Of a stretch of DNA of 64,000 bases, positions 44,145-53,595 are shown one piece after another. The notes under the pieces were generated by a model. The model worked only from the letters and a program-made list of their open reading frames with translations, searched no databases and had not been told where the DNA came from. This stretch comes from Marinomonas colpomeniae. Lineage in GTDB: Bacteria; Pseudomonadota; Gammaproteobacteria; Pseudomonadales; Marinomonadaceae. Numbering within the stretch: the stretch's first letter is position 1; each line of letters opens with the position of its first letter. The stretch spans positions 392,136 to 456,135 of the forward strand of contig NZ_JACYFC010000001.1 of NCBI RefSeq assembly GCF_014803385.1, in the 5' to 3' direction. A program made the translations under genes and the position numbers.

Positions 44145-45935
44145 ATGCGAACAGATTCAAATACCGTGCTGTCTTTATCTTCAGGTGTACCGCCTAAAGC
44201 TTCGAAACCACCTAAAGCCCCTCAGGAAAATGAGGCGTCTTTTGATCGTGATTTTAATAATGCCAAAGAAATACTTGCTCCCAAACCTGCACCAGAGAAG
44301 GCTTTGCGAAAGGCCGATTCAACTGCACCAACACCTCTAGTCGCTACTGAGGGTGTATCGTCTAAAATTCATCAAGGTGATGTGGAGGAAGGTGATCATA
44401 TCTCCGAGGTCGTAGGTGTCAAATCCTCAGATGCGACTGAAATTGCTACAGAGTTAAGTGATGAAGGTGGCAATGTCTTGCAGTTTGAAGGCGATAAATT
44501 ACCTAAACCTGTTCCTGTGGCAGTAATTGAAGAAGATACTTTTTTACCTGCTTCTGATTTACAAAGTAATGTATTTCAACCATCAATTTTTTTTGATAAA
44601 AAGGAACAGAGTCAGCCTACTGAGATTAAGTTGGATGCTGGATTTTCTAGCTTTGATGGTTCTTTAGTTGCTTTAAGCGCAGATAAATCATCCGCTGATT
44701 TGGGTGAGTTTTCAGGGAATTTAGCGGATGATGGATTTTTAGTTGATTCAAGTGTAGATAAATCTTTAGTTAATTTAAATACAGATAAATCTTTAGTCAA
44801 TTTAGATATTGATGAGTCTTTAGTTAATCTAGGTGCAGATGCCCCTTTGGTTAATGGTGAAAAGGTTAACAGAAGTGGACAATTCAATTCTGACTACTTT
44901 AATAGTATTGACTCTAAATCTAGCGTGACTGAAGAGGTTGAGTCTAACGTATTACCTTTGACATTGTCGTCTCTGGTGGTAGAACCATTAAAAGCAAATT
45001 CTTTATCGCCAGAAGCGCCTTTTATTGAAACTCAGAATGAAGATGAATTGTCTTGGGTGTTATCTCAAATGGATGGGTCTAATTCTAAGTTGGCACCTAC
45101 TAATTTAGAGTTTGCTATTAGTCCCGATAAAGCGAAAAGGGATAAGGAATACGGCGTTACTTTATTGGCTGGTGATATTGTTAAAAGTAATCGAGCAGAA
45201 CCTACTTTATCTTCTTTTTCTATGGGAGGGACAGTTTCTCCTGCTATCGCTGATGCAAGTTTAAATGAAAAACTACTCGATTCTTTTGATGTTGAAGAAA
45301 TGATCTTCATTGATGAGCCAATTGAATTACGTAAAAAAGAACAAGAGACTTTGATGAGTCGTATGTCTGTACCGATTGATGGTAAAGTGGGTGATGAGGG
45401 TTCCACTGGAGGGCTGAATAGTTCGTTACTTAATAATAGTGGTGTTGCACGTCCTGCTTTTAATTTAGCAACAGCGACTAATGGACCTCCGGTCAATTTA
45501 GCAATGAATTTACCGCCAAGTCATCCTGGTTGGGCTGGCGAAATAAGTCAAAAAGTGTCTTGGGTTGCTCGCGATGGTGGGCATACGGCTCATATTCGAT
45601 TAGATCCACCGGAACTCGGGAGTTTAACGGTTAAGATTTCGGTAGATAATGACTCAAATACACAAGTAAGCTTTATGGCTGCTACACCTCAGGCAAGAGA
45701 CCTGCTTGAAGGGCAAATGAGTAGGCTTCGTGATATGTTAGCTCAACAAGGTATGGACTTGAGTCGTGCAGATGTCGATGTGTCCCAGCAAGATGCTTCT
45801 AGTATGCAAAGAGGTATGGAACAAAATAACCGATCTAATCGTGGAGATATTGCATCTCAAGATGAATTAGATGAAGATTTGATATCAAGTAATGTATCCT
45901 ATGTTTCTGCGACAGGGGTCGATTACTACGCCTAA
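44145..45935 (+). CDS. fliK: Flagellar hook-length control protein FliK
   Basis: Molecular ruler that switches export from hook to filament subunits. The first about 430 residues are low-complexity, acidic and poorly conserved, as in other FliK proteins, and include a 9-residue tandem repeat. The C-terminal Flg_hook domain (about 455-560) is clear: AHIRLDPPELGSLTVKISVD and AAPQARDLLEGQMSRLRDML-like sequence. I start at ATG 44145 with GGAGGA at 44135-44140; a TTG at 44133 lies over that site. At 596 residues it is long, partly because of the repeat region. Confidence 0.9.
   Translation: MRTDSNTVLSLSSGVPPKASKPPKAPQENEASFDRDFNNAKEILAPKPAPEKALRKADSTAPTPLVATEGVSSKIHQGDVEEGDHISEVVGVKSSDATEIATELSDEGGNVLQFEGDKLPKPVPVAVIEEDTFLPASDLQSNVFQPSIFFDKKEQSQPTEIKLDAGFSSFDGSLVALSADKSSADLGEFSGNLADDGFLVDSSVDKSLVNLNTDKSLVNLDIDESLVNLGADAPLVNGEKVNRSGQFNSDYFNSIDSKSSVTEEVESNVLPLTLSSLVVEPLKANSLSPEAPFIETQNEDELSWVLSQMDGSNSKLAPTNLEFAISPDKAKRDKEYGVTLLAGDIVKSNRAEPTLSSFSMGGTVSPAIADASLNEKLLDSFDVEEMIFIDEPIELRKKEQETLMSRMSVPIDGKVGDEGSTGGLNSSLLNNSGVARPAFNLATATNGPPVNLAMNLPPSHPGWAGEISQKVSWVARDGGHTAHIRLDPPELGSLTVKISVDNDSNTQVSFMAATPQARDLLEGQMSRLRDMLAQQGMDLSRADVDVSQQDASSMQRGMEQNNRSNRGDIASQDELDEDLISSNVSYVSATGVDYYA
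44754..44858 (+). repeat. 9-residue tandem repeat (27 bp) in fliK
   Basis: About 3.9 units of a 27-bp in-frame repeat encode VDKSLVNLN, TDKSLVNLD, IDESLVNLG and ADAPLVNG. The first two units are nearly identical in DNA, later ones drifted. It lies in the ruler part of FliK. Confidence 0.9.
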
Positions 45936-46051
45936 CGTCAAAAAAGATTGATGGTGTGCTGTATTTGATTTTTTGTTGAATGGATAACTCACAGTGTGTA
46001 AGCGCGTAAATTACGCTTTATAGAAGAATTTTTTATATCTAAGGTTTTAAG

Positions 46052-46558
46052 ATGGCTGATGAAGACAGTTTAGATATCGGTGAAGACGGTGAGAAATCTG
46101 GCGGAAAGAAAAAGCTTATTATTATCATTGCACTTGTTCTAGTTTTATTAGGTGGTGGTGCAGCGGCTTATTTTTTCTTGTTTAGTGGTGCAGATAGTGG
46201 TGACTCTGTAGAGACAGAGCAAGAAAAATTGGCTGGTGCTCCGTCTATATATTTAGCGCTAGAGCCCGCTTTTACAGTTGATTTCTTGGTTGATGGTAAG
46301 CAGCGTTATGTGCAACTAAGTATGACTGTTAAATCAAAAAGCGCAGAGCAAATCAACGCTGTAACACTTCATATGCCTTTAATTCGAAACAGTTTAGTAT
46401 TGCTTTTCTCTAGTCAGTCATTTGTAGAGTTACAGACCGGAGAAGGGAAGGTCGCTTTGAAGCAAGCCTCAGTTGATGCGATTAATGGCATTCTTAAGCA
46501 AGAAACTGGTCTAGGTGGTGTTGATAGTGTGTTGTTTACCAATTTTGTGATGCAGTAA
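46052..46558 (+). CDS. fliL: Flagellar basal-body-associated protein FliL
   Basis: Single-pass inner-membrane protein that supports stator function around the motor, 168 residues. The N-terminal cytoplasmic tail is acidic and lysine-rich; the membrane helix is about residues 20-43 (LIIIIALVLVLLGGGAAAYFFLF). The periplasmic domain has YLALEPAFTVDFLVDGKQRYVQLSMTVK and the usual end ILKQETGLGGVDSVLFTNFVMQ. It starts the fliLMNOPQR-flhBA run, 116 bases after fliK. A hairpin-like AAGCG/CGCTT at about 46000-46020 lies in the gap. Confidence 0.92.
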   Translation: MADEDSLDIGEDGEKSGGKKKLIIIIALVLVLLGGGAAAYFFLFSGADSGDSVETEQEKLAGAPSIYLALEPAFTVDFLVDGKQRYVQLSMTVKSKSAEQINAVTLHMPLIRNSLVLLFSSQSFVELQTGEGKVALKQASVDAINGILKQETGLGGVDSVLFTNFVMQ

Positions 46559-46563
46559 GTATT

Positions 46564-47541
46564 ATGTCAGCTCAAGATTTATTATCGCAAGATGAGATTG
46601 ATGCGCTCTTACACGGTGCCGATGAAAAGCCTGTAGAAGAAGACAATAGAGATGCCAATGGCGTGGCATCCTATGATATTACAAGTCAAGAACGGATTGT
46701 ACGTGGGCGCATGCCTACCTTGGAAATGATTAATGAGCGCTTTGCTCGTTATACTCGTATTAGTCTATTTAACATGCTTCGTCGAACTGCTGATGTATCA
46801 TCTGGTGGCCTTCAAGTTATGAAGTTTGGCGAGTATGTGCATACACTTTATGTGCCTACCAGCTTGAATCTAGTTAAATTTAGGCCGCTAAGAAGTACTG
46901 CTCTTTTTATACTTGATGCTAAATTAGTGTTTAAACTTGTAGATAATTTTTTTGGTGGGGATGGTCGACACGCAAAAATTGAAGGTCGAGAATTTACACC
47001 AACAGAAATTCGTATTGTTCAGCTAATGTTGGAGCAAGTCTTTGTTGATTTAACAGAAGCTTGGGCCCCAGTGCTGAAGCTCGAGTTGGAATATATTAGC
47101 TCAGAAGTAAACCCTGCGATGGCAAATATAGTAAGCCCTAGTGAGGTTGTAATTGTCTCTACTTTTCATATAGAACTTGATGGCGGAGGGGGAGAGCTAC
47201 ACATCACCTTACCTTACTCTATGATTGAGCCTGTGCGTGAATTGCTTGATGCAGGTGTTCAAAGTGATGTAGATGAAAAAGATGACCGCTGGGGGAAATC
47301 ACTCGAACAAGATGTAAAAGATATTAACGTTCAGTTATCTGTAAATGTAGTGAACCGAAAAATTTCGTTGGGTGAAGTGATGAAGTTTAAAGCGGGTGAT
47401 GTAATACCTATAGAGATGCCAGAATTTGTAACGGTTCGAGCAAATAATGTCCCAACGTTTAAAGGTAAGTTGGGTGTTAGTAATGAATGCTATTCAGTGC
47501 AAATGGTTGAAAGTCTAAAAACAACTAAGGTAACGAAGTAA
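46564..47541 (+). CDS. fliM: Flagellar motor switch protein FliM
   Basis: C-ring protein that receives phospho-CheY. The N-terminal CheY-binding peptide is LSQDEIDALLHG (residues 7-18), the middle domain starts ITSQERIVRGRMPTLEMINERFAR, and the C-terminal SpoA domain holds LSVNVVNRKISLGEVMKFKAGDVIPIEMPE. Length 325 is typical. It starts 5 bases after fliL, and fliN starts one base after its stop. Confidence 0.97.
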   Translation: MSAQDLLSQDEIDALLHGADEKPVEEDNRDANGVASYDITSQERIVRGRMPTLEMINERFARYTRISLFNMLRRTADVSSGGLQVMKFGEYVHTLYVPTSLNLVKFRPLRSTALFILDAKLVFKLVDNFFGGDGRHAKIEGREFTPTEIRIVQLMLEQVFVDLTEAWAPVLKLELEYISSEVNPAMANIVSPSEVVIVSTFHIELDGGGGELHITLPYSMIEPVRELLDAGVQSDVDEKDDRWGKSLEQDVKDINVQLSVNVVNRKISLGEVMKFKAGDVIPIEMPEFVTVRANNVPTFKGKLGVSNECYSVQMVESLKTTKVTK

Positions 47542-47542
47542 C

Positions 47543-48007
47543 ATGGCAGAAAATGAATCTCCAGATCAAGAAGGAATGGATGAAGGTCTAGCTGACGAAT
47601 GGGCAGCGGCCATGAACGAAGCTGGTGAGACTGGTGACGACGAAGGTCTGGAAGATGAGTGGGCAGCCGCTATGACCGAGCAAGATGTTGTTGAGCCCAT
47701 TAAATTAGAAGAACTGACAGCGCCAGCTGTTCCAGGTGGCGCTGTTGGTTCTGATCTTGATTTGATCATGGATATTCCTGTTACCCTTGCTATGGAATTA
47801 GGAAGTACAGAAATAGCTATTCGCACTTTAATGCAACTAACGCAAGGATCTGTTGTGGAACTTGATCGTTTTGCTGGTGAGCCGTTGGATGTTCTAGTAA
47901 ATGGTACATTAATCGCGCATGGTGAAGTGGTTGTAGTGAATGACAGGTATGGTATCCGTTTGACGGATGTTGTAAGTCCTAGTGAGCGAATTAGACGACT
48001 GAAGTAA
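47543..48007 (+). CDS. fliN: Flagellar motor switch protein FliN
   Basis: C-ring protein with a SpoA fold that also docks FliH, 154 residues. The C-terminal domain (about 70-150) reads IMDIPVTLAMELGSTEIAIRTLMQLTQGSVVELDRFAGEPLDVLVNGTLIAHGEVVVV-type sequence, canonical FliN. The N-terminal EGLxDEWAAAM peptide, single in most pseudomonad-like FliN, is present twice. ATG at 47543 follows fliM after one base. Confidence 0.95.
   Translation: MAENESPDQEGMDEGLADEWAAAMNEAGETGDDEGLEDEWAAAMTEQDVVEPIKLEELTAPAVPGGAVGSDLDLIMDIPVTLAMELGSTEIAIRTLMQLTQGSVVELDRFAGEPLDVLVNGTLIAHGEVVVVNDRYGIRLTDVVSPSERIRRLK
47579..47680 (+). repeat. Duplicated EGLxDEWAAAM segment in fliN
   Basis: Two copies of a 14-codon unit, DEGLADEWAAAMNE at 47579-47620 and DEGLEDEWAAAMTE at 47639-47680, are spaced exactly 60 bases apart. 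The DNA is similar but not identical, so this is a diverged internal duplication of 20 codons. Confidence 0.9.
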
Positions 48008-48013
48008 AGCCAA

Positions 48014-48436
48014 TTGATTTTTTCTTTTTTAAATAGATATATTTTTACAGCCATATTTTGTATGGCTGCTCCTTTTTCGTATTCTGTTGAGATACAGGGC
48101 GTATCTGCCGCGTCTTCCATATGGAAGATAGTTATTTCTCTTCTTTTTATTATTGCCTTTATACCTGCTTGCCTTTGGTTAATGAAGCGCTTTCAGTTGG
48201 CTCAAATGAAGTTGGGTCAATCGGATATTAAAATTGTTAATGTTCAATCCCTAGGGGCAAAAGAAAAGCTGATGTTAGTGGAGGTCGAGGGCGAGCGTAT
48301 GCTCATTGGAGTGACTTCTCATACAATTTCTCACTTGAAGAGCTTTTCATCGGGGAGCCATTCATTTGCCTCTGTAATGGAAGATGTAGGTCGAGAAAGT
48401 GCAAGCGACTCTAAAAGTGGTGGTAATATTAAGTGA
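48014..48436 (+). CDS. fliO: Flagellar export protein FliO
   Basis: Assembly helper of the FliPQR export gate, 140 residues. The N-terminal hydrophobic stretch looks like a signal/anchor ([18 protein letters not shown]). A second helix ([22 protein letters not shown], about 37-58) precedes the short conserved domain [34 protein letters not shown]. The likely start is TTG at 48014. It overlaps fliP by 4 bases. Confidence 0.85.
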   Translation: MIFSFLNRYIFTAIFCMAAPFSYSVEIQGVSAASSIWKIVISLLFIIAFIPACLWLMKRFQLAQMKLGQSDIKIVNVQSLGAKEKLMLVEVEGERMLIGVTSHTISHLKSFSSGSHSFASVMEDVGRESASDSKSGGNIK

Positions 48437-49170
48437 TTCGTTTTGTTCTTCTTTTTATATTGCTTGTGCCTAGTCTTTCTTGGGCAGAGGTTGGTTTGCC
48501 TGCGGTAAAAGTTATTACCAATGCTGACGGTAGTCAGGATTATACCGTTTCCTTGCAGATACTCTTTATCATGACGGCTCTGACGCTTTTGCCGGCGGCG
48601 CTAATGATGATGACCTCTTTTACTCGAATTGTTATCGTTCTTGCGATCTTGCGTCAAGCCATAGGGCTTCAGCAAACGCCTTCTAATCAGATTATGTTAG
48701 GCATGGCTCTGTTCCTGACTCTGTTTATAATGACGCCAACTTTAGATAAGGTAAATGCAATAGCATTACAGCCTTATTTAAACGAAGAAATGACATCAGT
48801 TCAGGCTGTTGAGGCGGCATCGATGCCTATGCGAGATTTTATGTTGGCACAAACGCGAGAAGATGATATTGCTCTTTTTGTTAAGTTGGCTGGGCGGGAA
48901 GGAACGATTGAGTCGATGGAAGCTCTACCGTTTACGATTTTAATGCCTGCTTTTGTAACGAGTGAGCTAAAAACGGCATTTCAAATTGGTTTTATGATTT
49001 TTATCCCCTTTTTGATTGTAGACATGGTAGTTGCCAGTGTTTTGATGGCGATGGGTATGATGATGTTGTCACCTGTTATTATCTCTTTGCCGTTTAAAAT
49101 AATGCTTTTTGTCATGGTGGATGGCTGGGCTATGATTATGGCGACATTAGCAGCAAGTTTTGGGATTTAA
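48433..49170 (+). CDS. fliP: Flagellar export gate protein FliP
   Basis: Core of the export gate, 245 residues, with a cleavable signal peptide ([18 protein letters not shown]) as in other FliP. The conserved [37 protein letters not shown] region and the C-terminal [36 protein letters not shown] are clear. The GTG start overlaps the fliO stop. Confidence 0.96.
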   Translation: MIRFVLLFILLVPSLSWAEVGLPAVKVITNADGSQDYTVSLQILFIMTALTLLPAALMMMTSFTRIVIVLAILRQAIGLQQTPSNQIMLGMALFLTLFIMTPTLDKVNAIALQPYLNEEMTSVQAVEAASMPMRDFMLAQTREDDIALFVKLAGREGTIESMEALPFTILMPAFVTSELKTAFQIGFMIFIPFLIVDMVVASVLMAMGMMMLSPVIISLPFKIMLFVMVDGWAMIMATLAASFGI

Positions 49171-49172
49171 TT

Positions 49173-49442
49173 ATGAATCCTCAGGTGGTATTGGATTTAT
49201 ACGGTCAAGGATTTTACTTAATCGTTTTAATCGTTGGTGCGGTGATGGTGCCGAGTTTATTGGTTGGTTTGATTGTGAGTATCTTTCAAGCCGCAACGCA
49301 AATAAACGAACAAACCCTTTCTTTTTTACCTAGGTTAATTGTAACTATTCTGGTTATTATGCAGTTGGGGCCGTGGATATTGACTAAGCTAATGGATTTT
49401 ACAACTGGGCTATTTATTAATATTCCTATGATTATAGGCTGA
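49173..49442 (+). CDS. fliQ: Flagellar export gate protein FliQ
   Basis: Small two-helix gate subunit, 89 residues, of the usual length. It has the conserved LVVGLIVSIFQAATQINEQTLSFLPR-type segment. It starts 2 bases after fliP and shares its last base with the fliR start. Confidence 0.96.
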   Translation: MNPQVVLDLYGQGFYLIVLIVGAVMVPSLLVGLIVSIFQAATQINEQTLSFLPRLIVTILVIMQLGPWILTKLMDFTTGLFINIPMIIG

Positions 49443-50224
49443 TGCTAGAGCTTAATCCTGATCAGTTATTGAATTTGACCATTAGCTTCCTCCTGCCTTT
49501 TTTTCGTATTGGTGCTTTTTTTATGGCACTGCCATTATTCGGTAGTCGTTTGGTTAATGCGAGAGTTCGTATTAGCTTTTCTTTTCTTGTTGCTGTTATT
49601 GTTACTCCTTTTGTTGACATTCCTAACCATGATCCTATATCGCCAGCGTATATCGTTTTAATTGCTGAGCAGTTAGTTATTGGCTTTGTATTAGGCTTTG
49701 TTATTACTATTTTCTTTCAGCTTTTTTCTCTTGCAGGGCAATTGGCTGCTATGGCTGCGGGTCTTGGTTTTGCTATGTCTAATGATCCAGCTAACGGGAT
49801 TTCAGTTGCAACTTTAGGGCAATATTATCTGTCTATGGTGGCATTGGCTTTTCTTGGTACTGATAGTCATTTGGTAATGATAGAGTATTTGGCAGAAAGT
49901 TTTAACTACTGGCCTATAGGTGCAGGTTTTGATAGTCAAAGGTATTGGCAGTTGATTCTACTTGGCGGGTGGATGTTTGAGAAAGCGTTGCTTATTGTGC
50001 TGCCCTTGGCGATTGCTGTTCTGGTAATTAACTTGTCTTTTGGTGTTGTTGCTAAAGCATCTCCTCAGTTGAATATTTTTGCGCTGGGGTTCCCGATTAT
50101 TATGTTATTTTCTCTGTTCTTCTTTTGGATTATGTTAGACGACTTTTTAGATATTTATTTTGTCTTTTTCAAAGAGATTATGGACTGGATGAAATTTACT
50201 TGGGGGATTGAGCTAAATGGCTGA
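49442..50224 (+). CDS. fliR: Flagellar export gate protein FliR
   Basis: Gate subunit with about six helices, 260 residues. FFRIGAFFMALPLFGSRLVNARVR near the start and LAAMAAGLGFAMSNDPANG near 120 are typical. The stop overlaps flhB by 8 bases, giving tight coupling through fliPQR-flhB. Confidence 0.95.
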   Translation: MLELNPDQLLNLTISFLLPFFRIGAFFMALPLFGSRLVNARVRISFSFLVAVIVTPFVDIPNHDPISPAYIVLIAEQLVIGFVLGFVITIFFQLFSLAGQLAAMAAGLGFAMSNDPANGISVATLGQYYLSMVALAFLGTDSHLVMIEYLAESFNYWPIGAGFDSQRYWQLILLGGWMFEKALLIVLPLAIAVLVINLSFGVVAKASPQLNIFALGFPIIMLFSLFFFWIMLDDFLDIYFVFFKEIMDWMKFTWGIELNG

Positions 50225-51353
50225 GAATGAAGACGGTAGTGAAAAAACCGAAGGTGCCAGTAGTAAAAAATTACAAGATGCCCGTAACAAAGGTAATTTA
50301 CCTCGCTCTAAGGATTTAAGTTCTGCTCTTTTGTTAATCGTGGCTGCAGCTACTATTTATGGAACAGGGACCTTGTTAGTTCGTGATTTAGCAGATTTGT
50401 TTGATTTTAACTTTAGTATTGAGCGAAGGGATTTATTTGATCTAAGCCGTATGATTTTTCACCTGTATGGTTCGGTTGTTGCGATGATGGACTCAATGGT
50501 GTTGCTTATGTGTGTTTTAGCGGCAGCCGGCGTTGTTGGAAGTATCGCTCTTGGTGGTTTTAATTTTTCCTGGGAGCCTTTGACGCCTAAGTTAAGTAAG
50601 TTGAACCCTATTGCTGGACTGAAAAGAATGTTTTCTGTTCAGTCTTTAGTTGAGCTTCTAAAGTCAATTGCTAAAGTGTCGCTGGTGGGGGTGATTGCTT
50701 TTGTGGTGCTGAGCTATTTCTTACCTGAAACCTTAGGTTTAACCTTTCAATCTATTCAGTTGGCTATTGCTCATGGTATCGATATTGTTATTTGGTCTTT
50801 TGTTTTTGTTACTCTTGCTTTGGCTTTTATTGCGGCGATCGATGTGCCTTTCCAGGTATGGTCGCACAAAGAGAAGCTTAAAATGACTAAGCAAGAAGTG
50901 AAGGATGAGTTTAAGCAGCAAGACGGTGACCCTTTAGTTAAAGGGCGAATTCGTCAAATGCAACGGCAGGCTGCGATGAATAGAATGATGTCTGATGTTC
51001 CGCAGGCAGATGTTATTATTACCAATCCGACACATTTTTCTGTTGCTTTGAAGTATGACCAGATTGGTGGTTCGGCCCCTGTATTGCTGGCAAAGGGAGG
51101 CGATTTTATCGCATTGAAAATTCGAGAGGTTGGCAATCACTATGATATCCCTGTGATACAATCTCCAGAATTGGCGCGTGCAGTGTATCACCATACCGAA
51201 GTGGGTGATGAAATCCCGCAAGGCTTGTTTAAAGTAGTAGCTCAATTGTTGGCTTATGTTTACCAGTTGCGAAATGCTCGTCAAGGGGCTCAAAGACCTG
51301 ATGTTATGCCAAATTTGGATGTGCCTGATGAGTTTCAGTGGAATGGTGATTAG
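50217..51353 (+). CDS. flhB: Flagellar export switch protein FlhB
   Basis: Membrane export protein whose self-cleavage changes substrate specificity from hook to filament. Four membrane helices are followed by the cytoplasmic domain with the cleavage site NPTH; cleavage falls between Asn270 and Pro271 in IITNPTHFSVALKY. The N-terminus GSEKTEGASSKKLQDARNKGN is canonical. Length 378 is usual. It works with the FliK encoded upstream. Confidence 0.97.
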   Translation: MAENEDGSEKTEGASSKKLQDARNKGNLPRSKDLSSALLLIVAAATIYGTGTLLVRDLADLFDFNFSIERRDLFDLSRMIFHLYGSVVAMMDSMVLLMCVLAAAGVVGSIALGGFNFSWEPLTPKLSKLNPIAGLKRMFSVQSLVELLKSIAKVSLVGVIAFVVLSYFLPETLGLTFQSIQLAIAHGIDIVIWSFVFVTLALAFIAAIDVPFQVWSHKEKLKMTKQEVKDEFKQQDGDPLVKGRIRQMQRQAAMNRMMSDVPQADVIITNPTHFSVALKYDQIGGSAPVLLAKGGDFIALKIREVGNHYDIPVIQSPELARAVYHHTEVGDEIPQGLFKVVAQLLAYVYQLRNARQGAQRPDVMPNLDVPDEFQWNGD

Positions 51354-51385
51354 TCGTGCCTTGTCTTTTTCTATAGGGATTTTTT

Positions 51386-53503
51386 GTGAATTTTGACCGT
51401 GGTCGTCTTGCAGGGCAAGTTCAGGGTGCTTTTAGTGGGAATCTAGGTATTCCTATTTTGTTATTGTCGCTATTGGCGATGATGATTTTACCTATTCCTG
51501 CTTTTTTACTCGATGTGCTTTTTACCTTTAATATTGCTTTGGCTATCGTTGTATTACTTGTTGCAATTTACTCTTTACGTCCCCTAGATTTTGCTGTCTT
51601 CCCTACTGTGTTGCTTGTCTCAACTTTAATGCGTTTGGCGCTTAATGTTGCTTCTACCCGTGTAGTTTTGCTCAATGGGCATGAGGGCGGCGATGCTGCA
51701 GGTAAGGTTATTCAAGCCTTTGGTGAAGTGGTTATTGGTGGTAATTACGTTGTCGGTTTTGTTGTTTTTGCTATTTTGATGATTATTAATTTTGCAGTAG
51801 TGACAAAGGGCGCGGGTCGAATTTCTGAAGTAAGTGCCCGCTTTACCTTAGACGCAATGCCAGGTAAACAGATGGCAATTGATGCTGATTTAAATGCAGG
51901 GATGATAGATGCAGAGCAAGCAAAAACACGTCGTGTGGAGATTGCTTCAGAAGCTGAGTTCTACGGTTCAATGGATGGTGCTTCTAAATTTGTAAAAGGG
52001 GATGCGATTGCTGGTCTATTGATTTTAGGGATTAATATTATTGGCGGTCTATCTATTGGAATGGCACAGCATGACCTTTCCTTTACCGAAGCAATTGAGC
52101 GTTATTCTCTACTAACTATTGGTGATGGCCTTGTTGCTCAGCTGCCTTCGCTTATGTTGTCTACAGCAGCTGCGATTATGGTAACTCGAGTGAATGAAAC
52201 CGGTGACATGGGTTCGCAAATTATGCGGCAAATGTTTGGTTCCTCAAAAGCTTTGTACGTTGCTGCTGGGGTGATGGTTATCATGGGGATCGTTCCTGGT
52301 ATGCCTCATTTCTCGTTCTTGTCGTTGGCTGCTTGTTTGGGTGGTCTTGCATATTTTCTTGATTACCGTAAAAAGCAAAAGCCTAAGCAAAAACAAACTA
52401 GTTCGAAGAAGGCTGTCTCTGAAGATGGTGCGCCTGCAGAAGTTAAAGATCTTAGTTGGGATGATGTGGCTCCAGTAGATATGCTGGGTTTGGAGGTTGG
52501 TTATCGCTTAATACCTCTTGTGGATAAGACTCAAGGTGGGGAGTTGCTTGCAAGAATAAAAGGCGTGCGTAGAAAGCTTTCTCAAGATTTGGGTTTTCTA
52601 GTGCCAAGTGTGCATATTCGAGATAATTTAGATTTAATGCCGAATGCTTATCGAGTGACTTTGATGGGTGTTAGTTTGGCTGAGGCTGAAGTGCACCCTG
52701 ATAAAGATTTAGCAATTGACCCAGGGCAGGTGTTCGGTACTATTGAAGGTGTGGCAGGCAAAGATCCATCATTTGGATTGGACGCGGTGTGGATTGATCC
52801 TAAAAAAAGAGATCAGGCGCAAACCTTTGGCTACACTGTTGTTGATGTGAGTACTGTGGTTGCAACTCATATAAATCAAATTATGCACAAGCATGCTTAT
52901 GAATTGATTGGGCACGATGAGGTCCAGCAGTTATTGAGTTTATTGAAGCAGTACAATCCTAAGTTAGCTGAAGAGTTAGTGCCAAATACGGTTCCTCTTA
53001 GCGTGCTTTTGAAAGTGCTACAGAACTTATTGATAGAAGGTGTGCCCTTACGAGATATGCGAACTATTGCGGAGTCTATTATGGGGGTTCAGCCTAAAAC
53101 TCAAGACCCTATGATATTGACTGCTGCGGTTCGAACTTCTTTGTCTCGATTGATTATTCAGACATTGGCTGATGGTATTGAAGAAATTCCTGTGTTGACG
53201 TTAGAGCCTCAACTAGAAAAAATGCTGATGCAGACAGTGCAGCAAAGCCAGCAATCTGGTATTAAGAATGAAGAGGCATTAATCTTAGAGCCTCAAATGG
53301 CTGAACAATTACAGAACTCTTTGAAGCAGTCAGCGGAGCAGCAAGAAGCCATGGGAAATACACCAATCCTTATTGTTTCCGCGCCTATAAGGCCAATGTT
53401 GGCACGTTTTATGCGTTATGGTATGGTCAATATGTCAGTTCTTTCGTATCAGGAGGTGCCAGATCATAAGCGGATTACAGTTGTTGGGGTGATTGGTCAA
53501 TAA
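51386..53503 (+). CDS. flhA: Flagellar export gate protein FlhA
   Basis: Largest export-gate component, forming the nonameric docking ring, 705 residues. The N-terminal half has eight helices; the FHIPEP region is PTVLLVSTLMRLALNVASTRVVLLNGHEGGDAAGKVI. The cytoplasmic half binds chaperone-substrate complexes. The start is GTG 51386 (NFDRGRLAGQVQGAF). A small inverted repeat CGCAT/ATGCG lies five bases after the stop. Confidence 0.96.
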   Translation: MNFDRGRLAGQVQGAFSGNLGIPILLLSLLAMMILPIPAFLLDVLFTFNIALAIVVLLVAIYSLRPLDFAVFPTVLLVSTLMRLALNVASTRVVLLNGHEGGDAAGKVIQAFGEVVIGGNYVVGFVVFAILMIINFAVVTKGAGRISEVSARFTLDAMPGKQMAIDADLNAGMIDAEQAKTRRVEIASEAEFYGSMDGASKFVKGDAIAGLLILGINIIGGLSIGMAQHDLSFTEAIERYSLLTIGDGLVAQLPSLMLSTAAAIMVTRVNETGDMGSQIMRQMFGSSKALYVAAGVMVIMGIVPGMPHFSFLSLAACLGGLAYFLDYRKKQKPKQKQTSSKKAVSEDGAPAEVKDLSWDDVAPVDMLGLEVGYRLIPLVDKTQGGELLARIKGVRRKLSQDLGFLVPSVHIRDNLDLMPNAYRVTLMGVSLAEAEVHPDKDLAIDPGQVFGTIEGVAGKDPSFGLDAVWIDPKKRDQAQTFGYTVVDVSTVVATHINQIMHKHAYELIGHDEVQQLLSLLKQYNPKLAEELVPNTVPLSVLLKVLQNLLIEGVPLRDMRTIAESIMGVQPKTQDPMILTAAVRTSLSRLIIQTLADGIEEIPVLTLEPQLEKMLMQTVQQSQQSGIKNEEALILEPQMAEQLQNSLKQSAEQQEAMGNTPILIVSAPIRPMLARFMRYGMVNMSVLSYQEVPDHKRITVVGVIGQ

Positions 53504-53595
53504 AATACGCATAGATTAATGCGCTGTATTTGTTTAGAATTTTCGGGTAAGCTATGGATTTTTAAGAAAAATAAACTGGAAGGATTGAGTTATTC

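Noticed and set aside
45065..45496. 143-codon frame antisense to fliK
   Set aside because: It mirrors the low-complexity serine/leucine-rich part of FliK and has no independent support.
47566..48120. 184-codon frame antisense to fliN/fliO
   Set aside because: It lies wholly over two well-supported flagellar genes, is serine/proline-rich without family features, and has no ribosome site; a codon-bias shadow.
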